Below, one piece after another: positions 1 to 9,810 of a stretch of 19,581 nucleotides of DNA (positions are counted from its first letter, which is position 1; every line of letters starts with the position of its first letter). The DNA comes from Armatimonadota bacterium (GTDB lineage Bacteria > Armatimonadota > JAAZEB01). Position numbers and translations under genes: made by a program. The notes under the pieces are model-generated. The model searched no databases. It saw only the letters and a program-made list of their open reading frames with translations, and was not told the DNA's origin. The stretch is taken from contig DUUU01000006.1 of NCBI GenBank assembly GCA_012841485.1, forward strand, positions 1 through 19,581. The letters run 5' to 3'.

Positions 1-33
1 AGTCCTTTGTCGCCCTGGAAAGGGAATAGCTCA

Positions 34-3000
34 ATGAGGCCGGTGAAGATAGCCGTTCGTTGGGTGATGCGGTTCGCGTCCGCTCTGGATGCCGCGGCTA
101 TAAGCTGCGGCCGCTACCAACCTCCCGCCCTGCCGCGAGTCGCGGGCATGATCCTATGCTCAGCCCTCCTTCTGCTGGCATCGATGGGCTCCGCGCGCGC
201 GAATGTCACGCTGTCCAACCCGCAGGTATTCCCCAAATGCCAGGAGGCACCCACCAGTGCGATGGTCGATGGTACCGCGCGGAGCCTGTTCACCTTCACG
301 ATCACCGTGACGGTGCCAAGCACCGAACGGATCCAGACGAGCCCGAACGGCCTCGCGGATAACGTCGGCTATGTGCGCTGCGCCGGCTTCCCCATGCAGA
401 AGGTCTCTAGCACCGACAGCTACGGGAGCGGCTACTACCGGGTCAGCATCCCGGGCTGGTACTTCCGCAATGATGACGATTCCCTCCCCACGGCCCACCA
501 GGTGACGTTTACGGCGTATGGCGTGCCCACGGGCACCGGTACTGCGACTCCGGTGAACACCACCCTGGGGTTCAGTATCACCGGGCGCGGACGCCAGGTC
601 CTGATCCCGGTCGACGCCCAGGGGAATAGCGACCAGTTCAAGACCCCGAATAAGGCGGGTGGCGTGACGGTCGAGCCCGTGGATCCGAACAACTACGGCG
701 ATGGCTCTGCCTCGGCCACCTATACGTTCCGCGTGAAGTACATGGACCCGGAGGGCCTGCCCCCGCGCCCGTTCACCGGACGGGGGCGGTTCGATCGGCT
801 TGGTCCGAATGTCCACAACACGGTCAACAATCTGGAACTCGACCAGTACAATGTGCCCCGGCGCACGGATGATCCGTGGCGCTTCGTGACGCCGACGGAC
901 CTCACGCTGCCCGAGGGTGTGGCGCCGCAAACCTACCGTTCCGGTGTGCATATCGTCTTTGATGACGATGGGGATGGCCGGGTGTTGGTCAATCCTGGGG
1001 CGCCGGGTGGCCCCATTGATTGGTTCCGCAACTACGCCGCGAGCGATCCTCCCGCGCTGACCCGGAACATGGACGCGCCGCGCATGATGGTGATCGACAC
1101 CGACTTGCAGCCCCAGTTCCTGAACGCGGATCCCACCGCCGCAGACTGGCGAAACGGCGTCATCTTCAAGTACACCTGCCGGGGGACGGACCATTCGGTT
1201 GCCGTCGGAATCCCGCGGTTCTTCGAGTTCGGCTCGGCGGTGCTCCAGTTCGCGCTCAGCCCGTTCAGCGATAACCCCGGTCAGAAGTACCTCAACGCGG
1301 GGCGCACGGGCCGCCAGGAGCTGCTGAGCGGCCAGCAGGTGTATGATCCGCGCACGCGGAGCTTCGTTTCGCTTCCCGCGGGCCTCCGGAAGTACTCCTT
1401 CTTTGCGAGCAACGACATTCAGTTTGCCACCCTGCCTTCGTATGGCTCTTTGGGGCCGGGCCGGAGTTGGGGCACGGTGGTGTACAATGATGGCACCGGC
1501 TGGTCGTATGCCGCCGGGGTGGATCCGTATGTGTACAACCAGCGGTGGTTCCAGCAGCCTTACTACAACCTACCGAATACGGACCCCGCATCGCCGCCAC
1601 GCCAGGTGTTCCACCCGCCGTTTGAGATCCGCGTGGATCCTCAGATCACCGTGGATCAGGAGCAGCTGAGAGGCGACACCAACCAGGGCCTGATCGGGAT
1701 TCCGGCCGCGGTCGCGGCGCTTCGTGACGATGGCAACGGTGGGAAGAAGCGCGTGGCACTCTTCTGCGGGGATCTGAATCGCGCGCGTCCGAGCCGGCTC
1801 TGCTCCACGGATGAGATTCAGTGGCGGTTCTACTACACGCAGTCCGAGGGCCTGCCGCCGACCGTGTGCGAGATGCACCTCTTCCGCCAGGATGAGAATG
1901 GGAGCTTCGTGCCCGTGCCACTGTCCCCCTTTGCGTGCACAACGCTCGCAAGCGGGGCAAACGGCATGGACCCGCTCTACAAGGACTTCTCTGATTCCAC
2001 GCTCTCGTCTGCGTTCTTCGCGCAGTATGGCGTGAAGTTCCCGGGTCTGGCGGCGGACGCGCTTGAGCCGGGCGTCTACCGCTACTTCTTCCGTGTTAGC
2101 GATGGCCGGAGGATGGCCGAGTGGCCCGGCGATACGGCCGGCGGAACCTCGCTCACCACGAGCGCGCAGGTGAGCCATATCGCGAATACGCTTCGTATCA
2201 ACCACCCGCCGGAGCTATCGCAGCACCGCGCGGTGCCGACCGTCGATCCGAAAACGGGCGCCGTGAGCTGGACCATTGAGGTGGTGTATCGGGATCTCGA
2301 TGGCGATCCCCCCAGCACGCCGCACCTTGTTTTCCCGGATCCCAGTGAGCCGGACAATGCTGCGAAGAGCCTGGTCCTCGTCATGCAGCGGGATCCGAGC
2401 ACGTCGGACTTCACCCAGGGGGTGCGCTACCGCCTGCAATCGGCGACCGACCCCACCGTGGGCGCGTTCCAGGGCCGACGCGAATACTTCTTTGAGTTCA
2501 CGGATAACTGGAAGAACGCGCAGAACCCCGAGCCTGGCGAGACGGCCACGCTGCTGGATGTGGACCCCAACAACCCAACTGGGCCTGGGAAGCCGTTCTT
2601 CCTGAATAGCAAGCCGTTCTTGCTCGATGTCAAGGTCGAGAACGCCACGGATCCCGGCAAGGGAGCCAAGGGTTCGCTGAGCGACAACTTCAAGTTCAGC
2701 GTGAGGTACGGCGATAACGAGCGTGACACGCCCGCGGGCGACCTCCTGGAGCTCGTGATCGACGGCCAGGACGTCCATCAGATGGTGCGCGATCCGGCCC
2801 AACCGAATCCGGATTACGCGGCGGGCGTCGTCTATAGCATCACGCTGAACGGCCGAACGATCGGCGCCGGGCCGCACCGCTTCAGGATCGTAGCGAAAGA
2901 TCCGTTGACCAACGAAGAGGTGCAGGTCCAGGGGACCGGGCCGAGCATCTATGTGCCGACTCTGAGCGAGGCGAGCGTCCAGCGCACGGATGGCACCACG

Positions 3001-6000
3001 GAGGGTTCTCCCAGCGCGGGTAAGCCCGGGACCGGCTTCCGCTACAGCGTGCGCTACCGACATGAGGGCGACAAGCCCGGCGATAGGGTGTTCGTGCACA
3101 TCCTGAACCCCGCGAGTGGCGGCCAGGCGACCGTGCTTGACACGGTGGAGCTCAAACCGGAGGATCCGAACCCAGCTCCTGGGACGGTTGCGGGGCAGGG
3201 GGTGGTGTGGAGGAACGAGACGCCGTACACGTTCAACGCACCGGGCACCTACAGCTACTACTTCGAGGCGTCGGATGGCGACAGCGTGCGCCAGGTTTAC
3301 CAGGACGACGCGAATAAGGTTCCGTTCTCGGGCCCGGTGGTCGGTATGCCGGTGCTGACGCCTCAAGCGGTGACGCCAGTGCGCGGAGTGGTGGCGCAAA
3401 CGTACGAGTTCAGTGTCCTCTACGCCCACGCGGGCAGCATCCCACCGAATAGCGTGTACCTGCGAGTGTTCGACCCAAAGGGCGCGCTGGTCGAACTGCC
3501 CAATCAAGGCCTGATGGCGCCTCCGGCAGGCGCCGCCGAGGCGAGCCTGGCGAATCCGGGCTGGCTCCACACCGTCAAGGTGAAGCTCAGTGAGCCGGGC
3601 GTCTATCGGTATGCCTTTACGGCGACCGATGGGGCCACCGAGGTGGACACGGCGGTTCTGGATGGGCCCACGGTGATGGCGATTGATCAGCCCGTGCTGA
3701 CGGGCGAGAGCGTCTCGTCGGCGCCTGGACAGGCTGGCCAGGTCATCTATCGGGTCACCTATCGCCAGAGCCAGAATCTGATGCCAGCGATTTACGTGAT
3801 TGTTCCGAATGCGGCGGGCACGCTGGATGCCTATCCGATGGCGCAGGAGAACCCCGCCGATACGGACCTCACGGATGGCGCTGTGTTCGCACGCATGCTT
3901 CCGAGCCCGACAGGGAGTGGACCGTTCAGCTACCACTTCCTGGTGAGGGTCGAGGGCCTGGCCGAGATCCGATACCCGGAACAGGGTGGCGCGCACGGTC
4001 CGAATGTGGTGCCTACTCTCATGGTAGACACCGCGGTCGGTGGGGCGTTGCCGAGACTTAGCCCGACCTCGGGGCACACGGGTACGCCGTTTACGTTCAG
4101 CGTGCGCTGCCGCGACGCGGACGCGCCCGAGAACTGGATGGAAACAGGTCTGCCGCGCGTGTGCGTCATCGTCGGCAACCAGAAGCTGCCGATGGCGTAC
4201 GTCGAGGGCGACGTGCGCGAGGCATCCGGAGCCCTCTACCAGACGACCACAAAGCTTCCGGCTGGAAGCCTGATGCATAGCTTCACCGCCGAGGACGGTT
4301 TTGATACCGCAACCCTGGCGGATGAGAACGGACGGCCGTTCGCAGGACCGATGGTGCTGCCTGAGACGCGCCTGAACCTGACGATCACTCCCGAGCAGCT
4401 AACGCTGGATGGGTTGACCCCCATCCGCGTGAGTGGCGCGCTGGATCCGGTGATTCCCTCCACCGATGTGAAGGTTACCTATGCGTGGATGGGAGCCGAT
4501 GGGCAGCCGGTTGAGATGCACGTGAACACCGTCACCGCGACGAGCGAGGGCCGGTTCACGGATGCGTTCGTTCCAGTGCGCAGCGGCCGGTGGCAGGTGA
4601 CCGCCGAGTTCGCCAGCGATGCCGAGCGGGGGATTGGCGGCGGTTACGAGCAGCTCGTGGCAGACGTGAGCCCCGGCCAGATCACCATTCCGGCCGGACT
4701 CTCGATGATGGGCGTGCCTGTGACGCCGGATGGCGGGAAGATCAGCGATCTCTTCGTCGGATCCGATTTCCAACTGGCGCGCTGGAACGCGGCGCTTGGT
4801 GCATACGACTTCGGGCCGGTTGGCTCGATGCCGACGCCGAAGCCTGGTGACGGCTTCTGGCTGAGCACCAAGGGCGGCATCGTGGCGAGCACGGTGGGAG
4901 AGACGGTCCCGCACAACGCCTCGGTGAGCGTGCCTCTCCAGAAGGGCTGGAACCAGGTGGCGAACCCGTTCCTGCTGCCCATCTCCTGGAGCAGTGTGGC
5001 ATTCCAGGATGAGCAGGGGACGGTGATGTCGCTTTCCGAGGCCGCCATGGCACCGCCTGCGGATCGGAAGATCTTCGACCACGCCTGGATCTACGACGGC
5101 TCGGAGTATGCGCTGGTGCATGCGAGCGTGCCAGGCGCGCGTCGAGACGTGCTCCCCTGGCAGGGGCTGTGGGTCAAGTCGAACGTGGCAGGTCGGCTCG
5201 TCTTCGCCCCGCCTCTGGCGCGGAGCGCGCATCTGCCGCAGGAACCGGTGGCGCGCCGCGAGCGCGGGCGCACCGGAGAGTGGACGCTCCAACTGGTCGC
5301 CGGAAATGGCGCCCAGTCCGATAGTTACAACTTCGCCGGTGTGACCGGTGAGGGCCGCGCCCAGGCGCTCACTGGCCTGGAGAGCCCGCCACGGGCGCTC
5401 GGACAGCAGATCGATCTCTACTTCACGGGGCAGGCTGGAACCGGGCGGTACGCGACCGACTTCCGGTCGAGCTCGACGCCGCTGCCGCTGGCGTTCGACT
5501 TCGTGGTGGAGACGGATGCGCGGAATCGCGCCGTGAGCGTGCGCTGTCCGAACCTCGCGGAGCTGCCAAAGGAGCTGGATGTGATCCTCGAGGATGTGGA
5601 TGCCGCTGGCAAGCGCGTCTATCTGAGGACGGCATCGGGCTACTCGTTCAACCCCGGGGAGACGGGCACGCGGCGGCTGCGCCTGATCGTTCAGCCCCGC
5701 ACGGAGGGCGCGCTCCGCATCGATGGAATCACCTTCGGGAGCACCCGAGGGGGCAGAAGCATCTCCTTCTCCGTCAGCCGCGCCAGCATGGCGACGGTGG
5801 AGATCCTCGCGCCGAACGGCAGGCGTCTCAAGACGGTGGCCGACCGGCGCGCGGTGGAGCAGGGGATGAACACAGTGACATGGGATCTCAGCCGCGCGGA
5901 TGGCTCGCGCCTGCCGCGAGGCCTGTATGTGGTGCAGATTACCGCGACAACACCTGAAGGGCAGACTGCCCGCGCAGTGAAACCGATAGCAGTGGTGACC

Positions 6001-6006
6001 TGGTGA
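34..6006 (+). CDS. Giant secreted Ig-repeat protein with C-terminal FlgD-like domain
   Basis: Encodes about 1990 residues. I chose ATG 34 because GGAAAGGG (17-24) lies 9 nt upstream; in-frame ATGs at 67 and 148 are alternatives, and the hydrophobic core MILCSALLLLASMGS starts at 148. A signal-peptidase site fits ARA|N at residue 56. Repeated beta-sandwich modules of about 110-130 residues begin near residues 209, 595, 726, 859, 975, 1106, 1220 and 1339, several marked by an F-x-[YF]-SV-[RL]-Y strand. Two copies of a PAG/KGWN...GFWL/GLWV module lie at about 1550-1620 and 1632-1728. A beta domain often found before FlgD-type tails follows (about 1748-1888), then a FlgD-like Ig domain (about 1893-1990) with NTVTWDLSRADGSRLPRGLY. 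This tail resembles surface-sorting domains of type IX secretion cargo, but cannot be told apart from a plain FlgD fold by eye. No enzymatic motif was seen. A structural or adhesive surface role is inference. Confidence 0.9.
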   Translation: MRPVKIAVRWVMRFASALDAAAISCGRYQPPALPRVAGMILCSALLLLASMGSARANVTLSNPQVFPKCQEAPTSAMVDGTARSLFTFTITVTVPSTERIQTSPNGLADNVGYVRCAGFPMQKVSSTDSYGSGYYRVSIPGWYFRNDDDSLPTAHQVTFTAYGVPTGTGTATPVNTTLGFSITGRGRQVLIPVDAQGNSDQFKTPNKAGGVTVEPVDPNNYGDGSASATYTFRVKYMDPEGLPPRPFTGRGRFDRLGPNVHNTVNNLELDQYNVPRRTDDPWRFVTPTDLTLPEGVAPQTYRSGVHIVFDDDGDGRVLVNPGAPGGPIDWFRNYAASDPPALTRNMDAPRMMVIDTDLQPQFLNADPTAADWRNGVIFKYTCRGTDHSVAVGIPRFFEFGSAVLQFALSPFSDNPGQKYLNAGRTGRQELLSGQQVYDPRTRSFVSLPAGLRKYSFFASNDIQFATLPSYGSLGPGRSWGTVVYNDGTGWSYAAGVDPYVYNQRWFQQPYYNLPNTDPASPPRQVFHPPFEIRVDPQITVDQEQLRGDTNQGLIGIPAAVAALRDDGNGGKKRVALFCGDLNRARPSRLCSTDEIQWRFYYTQSEGLPPTVCEMHLFRQDENGSFVPVPLSPFACTTLASGANGMDPLYKDFSDSTLSSAFFAQYGVKFPGLAADALEPGVYRYFFRVSDGRRMAEWPGDTAGGTSLTTSAQVSHIANTLRINHPPELSQHRAVPTVDPKTGAVSWTIEVVYRDLDGDPPSTPHLVFPDPSEPDNAAKSLVLVMQRDPSTSDFTQGVRYRLQSATDPTVGAFQGRREYFFEFTDNWKNAQNPEPGETATLLDVDPNNPTGPGKPFFLNSKPFLLDVKVENATDPGKGAKGSLSDNFKFSVRYGDNERDTPAGDLLELVIDGQDVHQMVRDPAQPNPDYAAGVVYSITLNGRTIGAGPHRFRIVAKDPLTNEEVQVQGTGPSIYVPTLSEASVQRTDGTTEGSPSAGKPGTGFRYSVRYRHEGDKPGDRVFVHILNPASGGQATVLDTVELKPEDPNPAPGTVAGQGVVWRNETPYTFNAPGTYSYYFEASDGDSVRQVYQDDANKVPFSGPVVGMPVLTPQAVTPVRGVVAQTYEFSVLYAHAGSIPPNSVYLRVFDPKGALVELPNQGLMAPPAGAAEASLANPGWLHTVKVKLSEPGVYRYAFTATDGATEVDTAVLDGPTVMAIDQPVLTGESVSSAPGQAGQVIYRVTYRQSQNLMPAIYVIVPNAAGTLDAYPMAQENPADTDLTDGAVFARMLPSPTGSGPFSYHFLVRVEGLAEIRYPEQGGAHGPNVVPTLMVDTAVGGALPRLSPTSGHTGTPFTFSVRCRDADAPENWMETGLPRVCVIVGNQKLPMAYVEGDVREASGALYQTTTKLPAGSLMHSFTAEDGFDTATLADENGRPFAGPMVLPETRLNLTITPEQLTLDGLTPIRVSGALDPVIPSTDVKVTYAWMGADGQPVEMHVNTVTATSEGRFTDAFVPVRSGRWQVTAEFASDAERGIGGGYEQLVADVSPGQITIPAGLSMMGVPVTPDGGKISDLFVGSDFQLARWNAALGAYDFGPVGSMPTPKPGDGFWLSTKGGIVASTVGETVPHNASVSVPLQKGWNQVANPFLLPISWSSVAFQDEQGTVMSLSEAAMAPPADRKIFDHAWIYDGSEYALVHASVPGARRDVLPWQGLWVKSNVAGRLVFAPPLARSAHLPQEPVARRERGRTGEWTLQLVAGNGAQSDSYNFAGVTGEGRAQALTGLESPPRALGQQIDLYFTGQAGTGRYATDFRSSSTPLPLAFDFVVETDARNRAVSVRCPNLAELPKELDVILEDVDAAGKRVYLRTASGYSFNPGETGTRRLRLIVQPRTEGALRIDGITFGSTRGGRSISFSVSRASMATVEILAPNGRRLKTVADRRAVEQGMNTVTWDLSRADGSRLPRGLYVVQITATTPEGQTARAVKPIAVVTW

Positions 6007-6019
6007 GAAAGGGAGAGGC

Positions 6020-6050
6020 GAGCCGAGCCCGGCGACGCCCGGGGCGGCTC
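6020..6050 (+). other. GC-rich stem-loop between the two giant genes
   Basis: GAGCCG (6020-6025) pairs with CGGCTC (6045-6050), and CCCGG with CCGGG inside, separated by a small 2/1 internal loop. No T-run follows, so a classical terminator is not supported. It could be an mRNA-processing or attenuation hairpin within an operon, because the next start codon is only 38 nt away. Confidence 0.35.
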
Positions 6051-6088
6051 CCCTTCCGACGCGCCAGCGCGAAGGGAGTTCAGGCTGG

Positions 6089-9000
6089 ATGAAACGCATG
6101 CTTAGGTGGCGGATCAGGCGATGCGTCGCTTCGCTCCTGGTACTCGCGATGACGTTCCCGTTGGGCGAAGGCCTGATGGCCAGGGCGTTGGCACCGGCCG
6201 CGCAGGCCGCTCCCTCGCGTCAGCGAACGATCGTCGTTTTCGAGTTCGACAACAAAAGCAAAGAGGGCGGCGAGGGGCTGGCCCGGGCTCTGACCCGGCA
6301 GATCCGCCTGGCGATGGAGCAATCGTCGGCATTCGATCTCGTGACCTTCTCGACAACCCGGCCCTACAACGCGACCATCGAGCGGGCGATTCAGGATGGC
6401 CAGCTACTGGAGCAAGAGCTGGCGGGGGTTCCTGATTCCACCACCGCGGTGAAGATCGCGCGCATCCTCGGTGCCGAGACCGCTCTCGTGGGCGAGATCG
6501 ATCCCGACGGCTACGAGTATGACGCGAATCAGAGCCGCGTTTCGCTCAGGGTAACGGCTTACCTCTACAATGCGGCCACCGGCGAGCCGACGTTGACCGT
6601 TACGGTGAACGGCGAGGGCAAGGGTGAAGGCCTTCGCGGCGCGCTGGAGGACCGGGCGCGCACGGATGCCGCGAAACGCCTGGAGGAGAAGCTGGCCGGA
6701 CGCGAGCCGAAGGAGCCTCGCAAGCCGGGGGCGCGCCGGAAGTGGCTGCCCTGGGCCCTGGGCGGAATTGCCGTGGCTGTGCTGGCGATCTCGCTCTTTG
6801 GCGGGGATGATGATGGCGGGCCATCCGCCCCGGGCGCCGGCGTCGTGGTGACCTCGACGCGGGATGGTGTTCGGCTGTCGTGGCCGCGCATCCAGGGAGC
6901 GGAGGCGTACCGTATCTACCGGGCGACGGTTACCGGCGCGCGCGCGGCTGACTCGTATCAGCAGCTGATCGAGGTGCCCGCAGGCCCGGACCAGCAGCAG
7001 CAGTACGAGGATAAGCCGCCCATGGTTGCCGGCGTGCGCTATGCCTATCAGGTGGCGGGCGTAGCCGGTGGCAAGGTGGGGTCGCGAATGAATGGCGACC
7101 GGGCAATGGGCCCCGGGGAGCCTGAGGCCGTGCGCGATGTGCAGGTGAGCGTGAATCTGCGCAGCGTGCAGCTCACGTGGGCTGTCTCGACGCAGGAGTT
7201 CGTGACCGCCTATCGCATTTACCGGTCGACGCAGCTGAATGAGGGCTTCGAGCGCCTGGCCGAAGTGGCAGCGTCGGCGAACACATACACCGATGCCGGA
7301 CTTCCCGGCGGGACCACCTTCTTCTACAAGGTGGCTGCGGTTGGGGAGACGGGCCAGGAGAGCGACTGGCAGGCCATGGATGCGCGGGCATGCTCCACGG
7401 ACCTGCGCCCCGCGGCGCCCGCAGGCGTGACCGCGACCGCCCCGGAGGGCGAGCGCCGGATCATCGTCTCGTGGCGGGCCAACACCGAGCCGGATGTGCT
7501 GCATTACCAGGTGTACCGAAGCGCGCAGCGCTCGCGCGCCGGCGCGCCGGCAGCCTATGGCAACCTGTGGACCAAGTTCCCCAAGGGGATGATTGGCCGC
7601 GGCGGTCCGTGGCAGCTCCTGCCTGGCGCGGATAAGATCCCGCCGACCGTGACTTCCGTCGAGGATACCGGCGTTGACTTCAACACCACGTACTACTACG
7701 TGGTGCGCGCCGTGAGCGCCCAGGGCGAGAGCCCGTACTCGGATGAGGCCTCGGCCACTCCGAACCGGCGTCCTGGCGTGGTTCAGAACGTGACTGCCAA
7801 GGCTAACGATGGCCGCGTGACGATCACGTGGGGCCCGCTGGCCGAGGTGGATGTGGCCGGCTACCATGTGTATCGGCAGGTGGCCGAGCAGCCGACCACG
7901 CGAACGCGCCTCACCGATCAGCCCGTAACGGGCCTGCAGTACGAGGATACGCAGGTCACGAACGATACGGCTTACCAATACTTCGTGACCGCGATCGATA
8001 CCGCCGGCTGGGAGGGGCAGTTGTCGCTACCCAGCGACGCGATGCCGACGGCACCGCCCGAGGCCCCGCGCAACGTGCTGGCGTCTGCGAGCAACAACCT
8101 GGTAACGCTGGTCTGGGACAAGAACAGCGAGGGGAACCTGGCGGAGTACCGCGTCTATCGCAGCGACTCGCCCAACATGACGCCGCAGCTGCATGGCAAG
8201 GTTCCTGTGACGAACGTGGATCCGCCGAGCATCGTGTTCCAGGATAAGGCGGCTCAGAACCTGGTGACGTATTACTACCAGGTGACCGCGGTGAACACGT
8301 CTGGCGTGGAGAGTGCGCGCAGCCCCGCCGGCATGCCGGTTTCGGCGACGCCCGCTATCCCACCCGCCACGCCCACGAATGTCCAGGCGGTGGGTGGTGA
8401 TAAGAGCGTGGTGATCACCTGGAGCCCGGTGACGCGCCTAGCGCCGCCGGATGGCCGGGAGCTGGCAAGCGTGGGCCATGTCCTGCGGAGCTACCGCATC
8501 TATCGCACCATCGTGAACACCGGTGTGCGCACTATGGTCGAGGATGTGCCGCTTGCGAACCTGCAGGGCCAGCCGCGCTTCGAGGACCGGCGGGCACCCA
8601 CCGGGGTGGGCCTGCGCTACTCGGTGACCGCGACGATGCTGGATAGCAGCAACGGCGTGCTCGAAAGCGAGGCCGGCCAGCAGATGGATCCGACCCCGGT
8701 GATGGTCGTCCGACGCCTTGCAGCGCCTGCGAACTTCACAGCGACCGGGGGTGCCAGCGTCGATGGCAACCCGCAGGTGACGTTCAACTGGACGGCGTCC
8801 ACGGATCCCTCCGCGCTGGGCTACGTGATCTACTACTCCCAGCAGCAGGCGGGGCCGTACACGCGCGTCTTCGCGCCGGTCGATGGCACCGGTAAGCCGA
8901 CGGTCGCCGCGGCAGAGTCATCGTATCTCCTGACCCAGGCGGTCCTTCCGGGCCTGGCAAACGACACACCGTTCTGGTTCCGTATCGCGACGGTGGATAA

Positions 9001-9712
9001 GCTCGGTATCGAGGGGACTCAGAGCCCCGAGGTGATGGCTGTGCCCAACCCGGTGCCGCCCAAGCCTCTGAACGTGACCGTGACCAACCGGGATGGCAGC
9101 GGCAATCTTCTCGATATGGCGGTCCAGGTGAGCTGGGCACAGCCAGTCGGGGGTGGCGCAACCGCGATTTCCGGATATCGGGTGTACCGCAGCAAGTACG
9201 CCAACGGACCGTTCGAGCTGGTGAGCCCTCCGGAGGGGGTGCTGACGACTGGTTTCGCGGATCAGTTCCAGGCCGGGTCGGTCTCGCTGCCAGAAGCGAA
9301 CGATCAGGACTTCTACTATCGCATCGTTGCTCTGGTGAAGTACCCGACGGCCGGAGTGGTCGAGGGTGAGCCGAGTGATGTGGCAGGGCCGGTGCGCGTG
9401 ATGAACGTGCCTCCGGGCAAGGTCACGATCCGCTCGGCGACGCCAGCGAGCGGCATGATCGTGGTCCGGTGGGATCCCCTGATGGATGGGAATAACCCGG
9501 TTCGCGATCTGGCGCGCTACACGGTCTCGCGCCGCGAGAAGCTCGATACCACGGGCGAGACGGAGCAGCTCTTCCCGGTGTCGCCAGATGTGACCGAGTA
9601 CTATGATACCGGGGTGACTGCTGGGACCACGTACGTCTACCGCGTGCAGGCGGTCGACTTCATCCATGAGGGCCCGTGGTCGGATCCGGTGGAAGCGTCG
9701 GCCAAGCCTTAG
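6089..9712 (+). CDS. CsgG/TolB-like N-domain, membrane segment and nine FN3 domains
   Basis: Encodes 1207 residues. ATG 6089 has GGGAG (6074-6078) 10 nt upstream. An Arg-rich, hydrophobic N-terminus ends at a plausible signal-peptidase site (AAQA|AP, about residue 40). Residues about 45-200 (TIVVFEFDNKSKEGGEG..., then KIARILGAETALVGEID) resemble the CsgG/TolB-like fold used by outer-membrane assembly and penicillin-binding-protein-activator lipoproteins. A basic linker (PKEPRKPGARRK) precedes a hydrophobic segment at about 219-238 and an acidic DDDGG. Nine FN3 modules follow, starting near residues 250, 345, 441, 562, 656, 758, 877, 988 and 1108, each with a V.[LI].W strand and most with a Y.[VI]YR strand. 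It lies 82 nt after the Ig-repeat gene on the same strand and probably shares its transcript. Function is unknown; an envelope scaffold or a partner of the preceding protein is inference. Confidence 0.88.
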   Translation: MKRMLRWRIRRCVASLLVLAMTFPLGEGLMARALAPAAQAAPSRQRTIVVFEFDNKSKEGGEGLARALTRQIRLAMEQSSAFDLVTFSTTRPYNATIERAIQDGQLLEQELAGVPDSTTAVKIARILGAETALVGEIDPDGYEYDANQSRVSLRVTAYLYNAATGEPTLTVTVNGEGKGEGLRGALEDRARTDAAKRLEEKLAGREPKEPRKPGARRKWLPWALGGIAVAVLAISLFGGDDDGGPSAPGAGVVVTSTRDGVRLSWPRIQGAEAYRIYRATVTGARAADSYQQLIEVPAGPDQQQQYEDKPPMVAGVRYAYQVAGVAGGKVGSRMNGDRAMGPGEPEAVRDVQVSVNLRSVQLTWAVSTQEFVTAYRIYRSTQLNEGFERLAEVAASANTYTDAGLPGGTTFFYKVAAVGETGQESDWQAMDARACSTDLRPAAPAGVTATAPEGERRIIVSWRANTEPDVLHYQVYRSAQRSRAGAPAAYGNLWTKFPKGMIGRGGPWQLLPGADKIPPTVTSVEDTGVDFNTTYYYVVRAVSAQGESPYSDEASATPNRRPGVVQNVTAKANDGRVTITWGPLAEVDVAGYHVYRQVAEQPTTRTRLTDQPVTGLQYEDTQVTNDTAYQYFVTAIDTAGWEGQLSLPSDAMPTAPPEAPRNVLASASNNLVTLVWDKNSEGNLAEYRVYRSDSPNMTPQLHGKVPVTNVDPPSIVFQDKAAQNLVTYYYQVTAVNTSGVESARSPAGMPVSATPAIPPATPTNVQAVGGDKSVVITWSPVTRLAPPDGRELASVGHVLRSYRIYRTIVNTGVRTMVEDVPLANLQGQPRFEDRRAPTGVGLRYSVTATMLDSSNGVLESEAGQQMDPTPVMVVRRLAAPANFTATGGASVDGNPQVTFNWTASTDPSALGYVIYYSQQQAGPYTRVFAPVDGTGKPTVAAAESSYLLTQAVLPGLANDTPFWFRIATVDKLGIEGTQSPEVMAVPNPVPPKPLNVTVTNRDGSGNLLDMAVQVSWAQPVGGGATAISGYRVYRSKYANGPFELVSPPEGVLTTGFADQFQAGSVSLPEANDQDFYYRIVALVKYPTAGVVEGEPSDVAGPVRVMNVPPGKVTIRSATPASGMIVVRWDPLMDGNNPVRDLARYTVSRREKLDTTGETEQLFPVSPDVTEYYDTGVTAGTTYVYRVQAVDFIHEGPWSDPVEASAKP

Positions 9713-9773
9713 GTCGCCGCAAGGGATGATGAGGCAGGCCGTCAGAACAGGCGGCCATGAGTGGAATAGCCGG

Positions 9774-9810
9774 GGGGGCCGGTCGAGAGACCGGCCCCCT
9801 CGGCGTTTGT
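9774..9810 (+). terminator. Intrinsic-terminator-like hairpin after the FN3 gene
   Basis: A perfect 11-bp stem GGGGGCCGGTC (9774-9784) / GACCGGCCCCC (9789-9799) is closed by a GAGA (GNRA) tetraloop and followed by TCGGCGTTTGT. The U-tract is short, but stem strength and position, 61 nt after the stop codon, support a terminator for the two-gene unit. Confidence 0.75.

Noticed and set aside
2215..4278. Long reverse-strand open frames, such as 2215-4278 and 4399-6099
   Set aside because: They lie opposite a strong multi-domain gene and contain the His/Arg-rich composition typical of antisense frames in GC-rich DNA. No domain or signal was recognised.
6838..9712. FN3 modules as DNA-level tandem repeats
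   Set aside because: Similarity is at protein level only; the nucleotide sequences of the modules have diverged.
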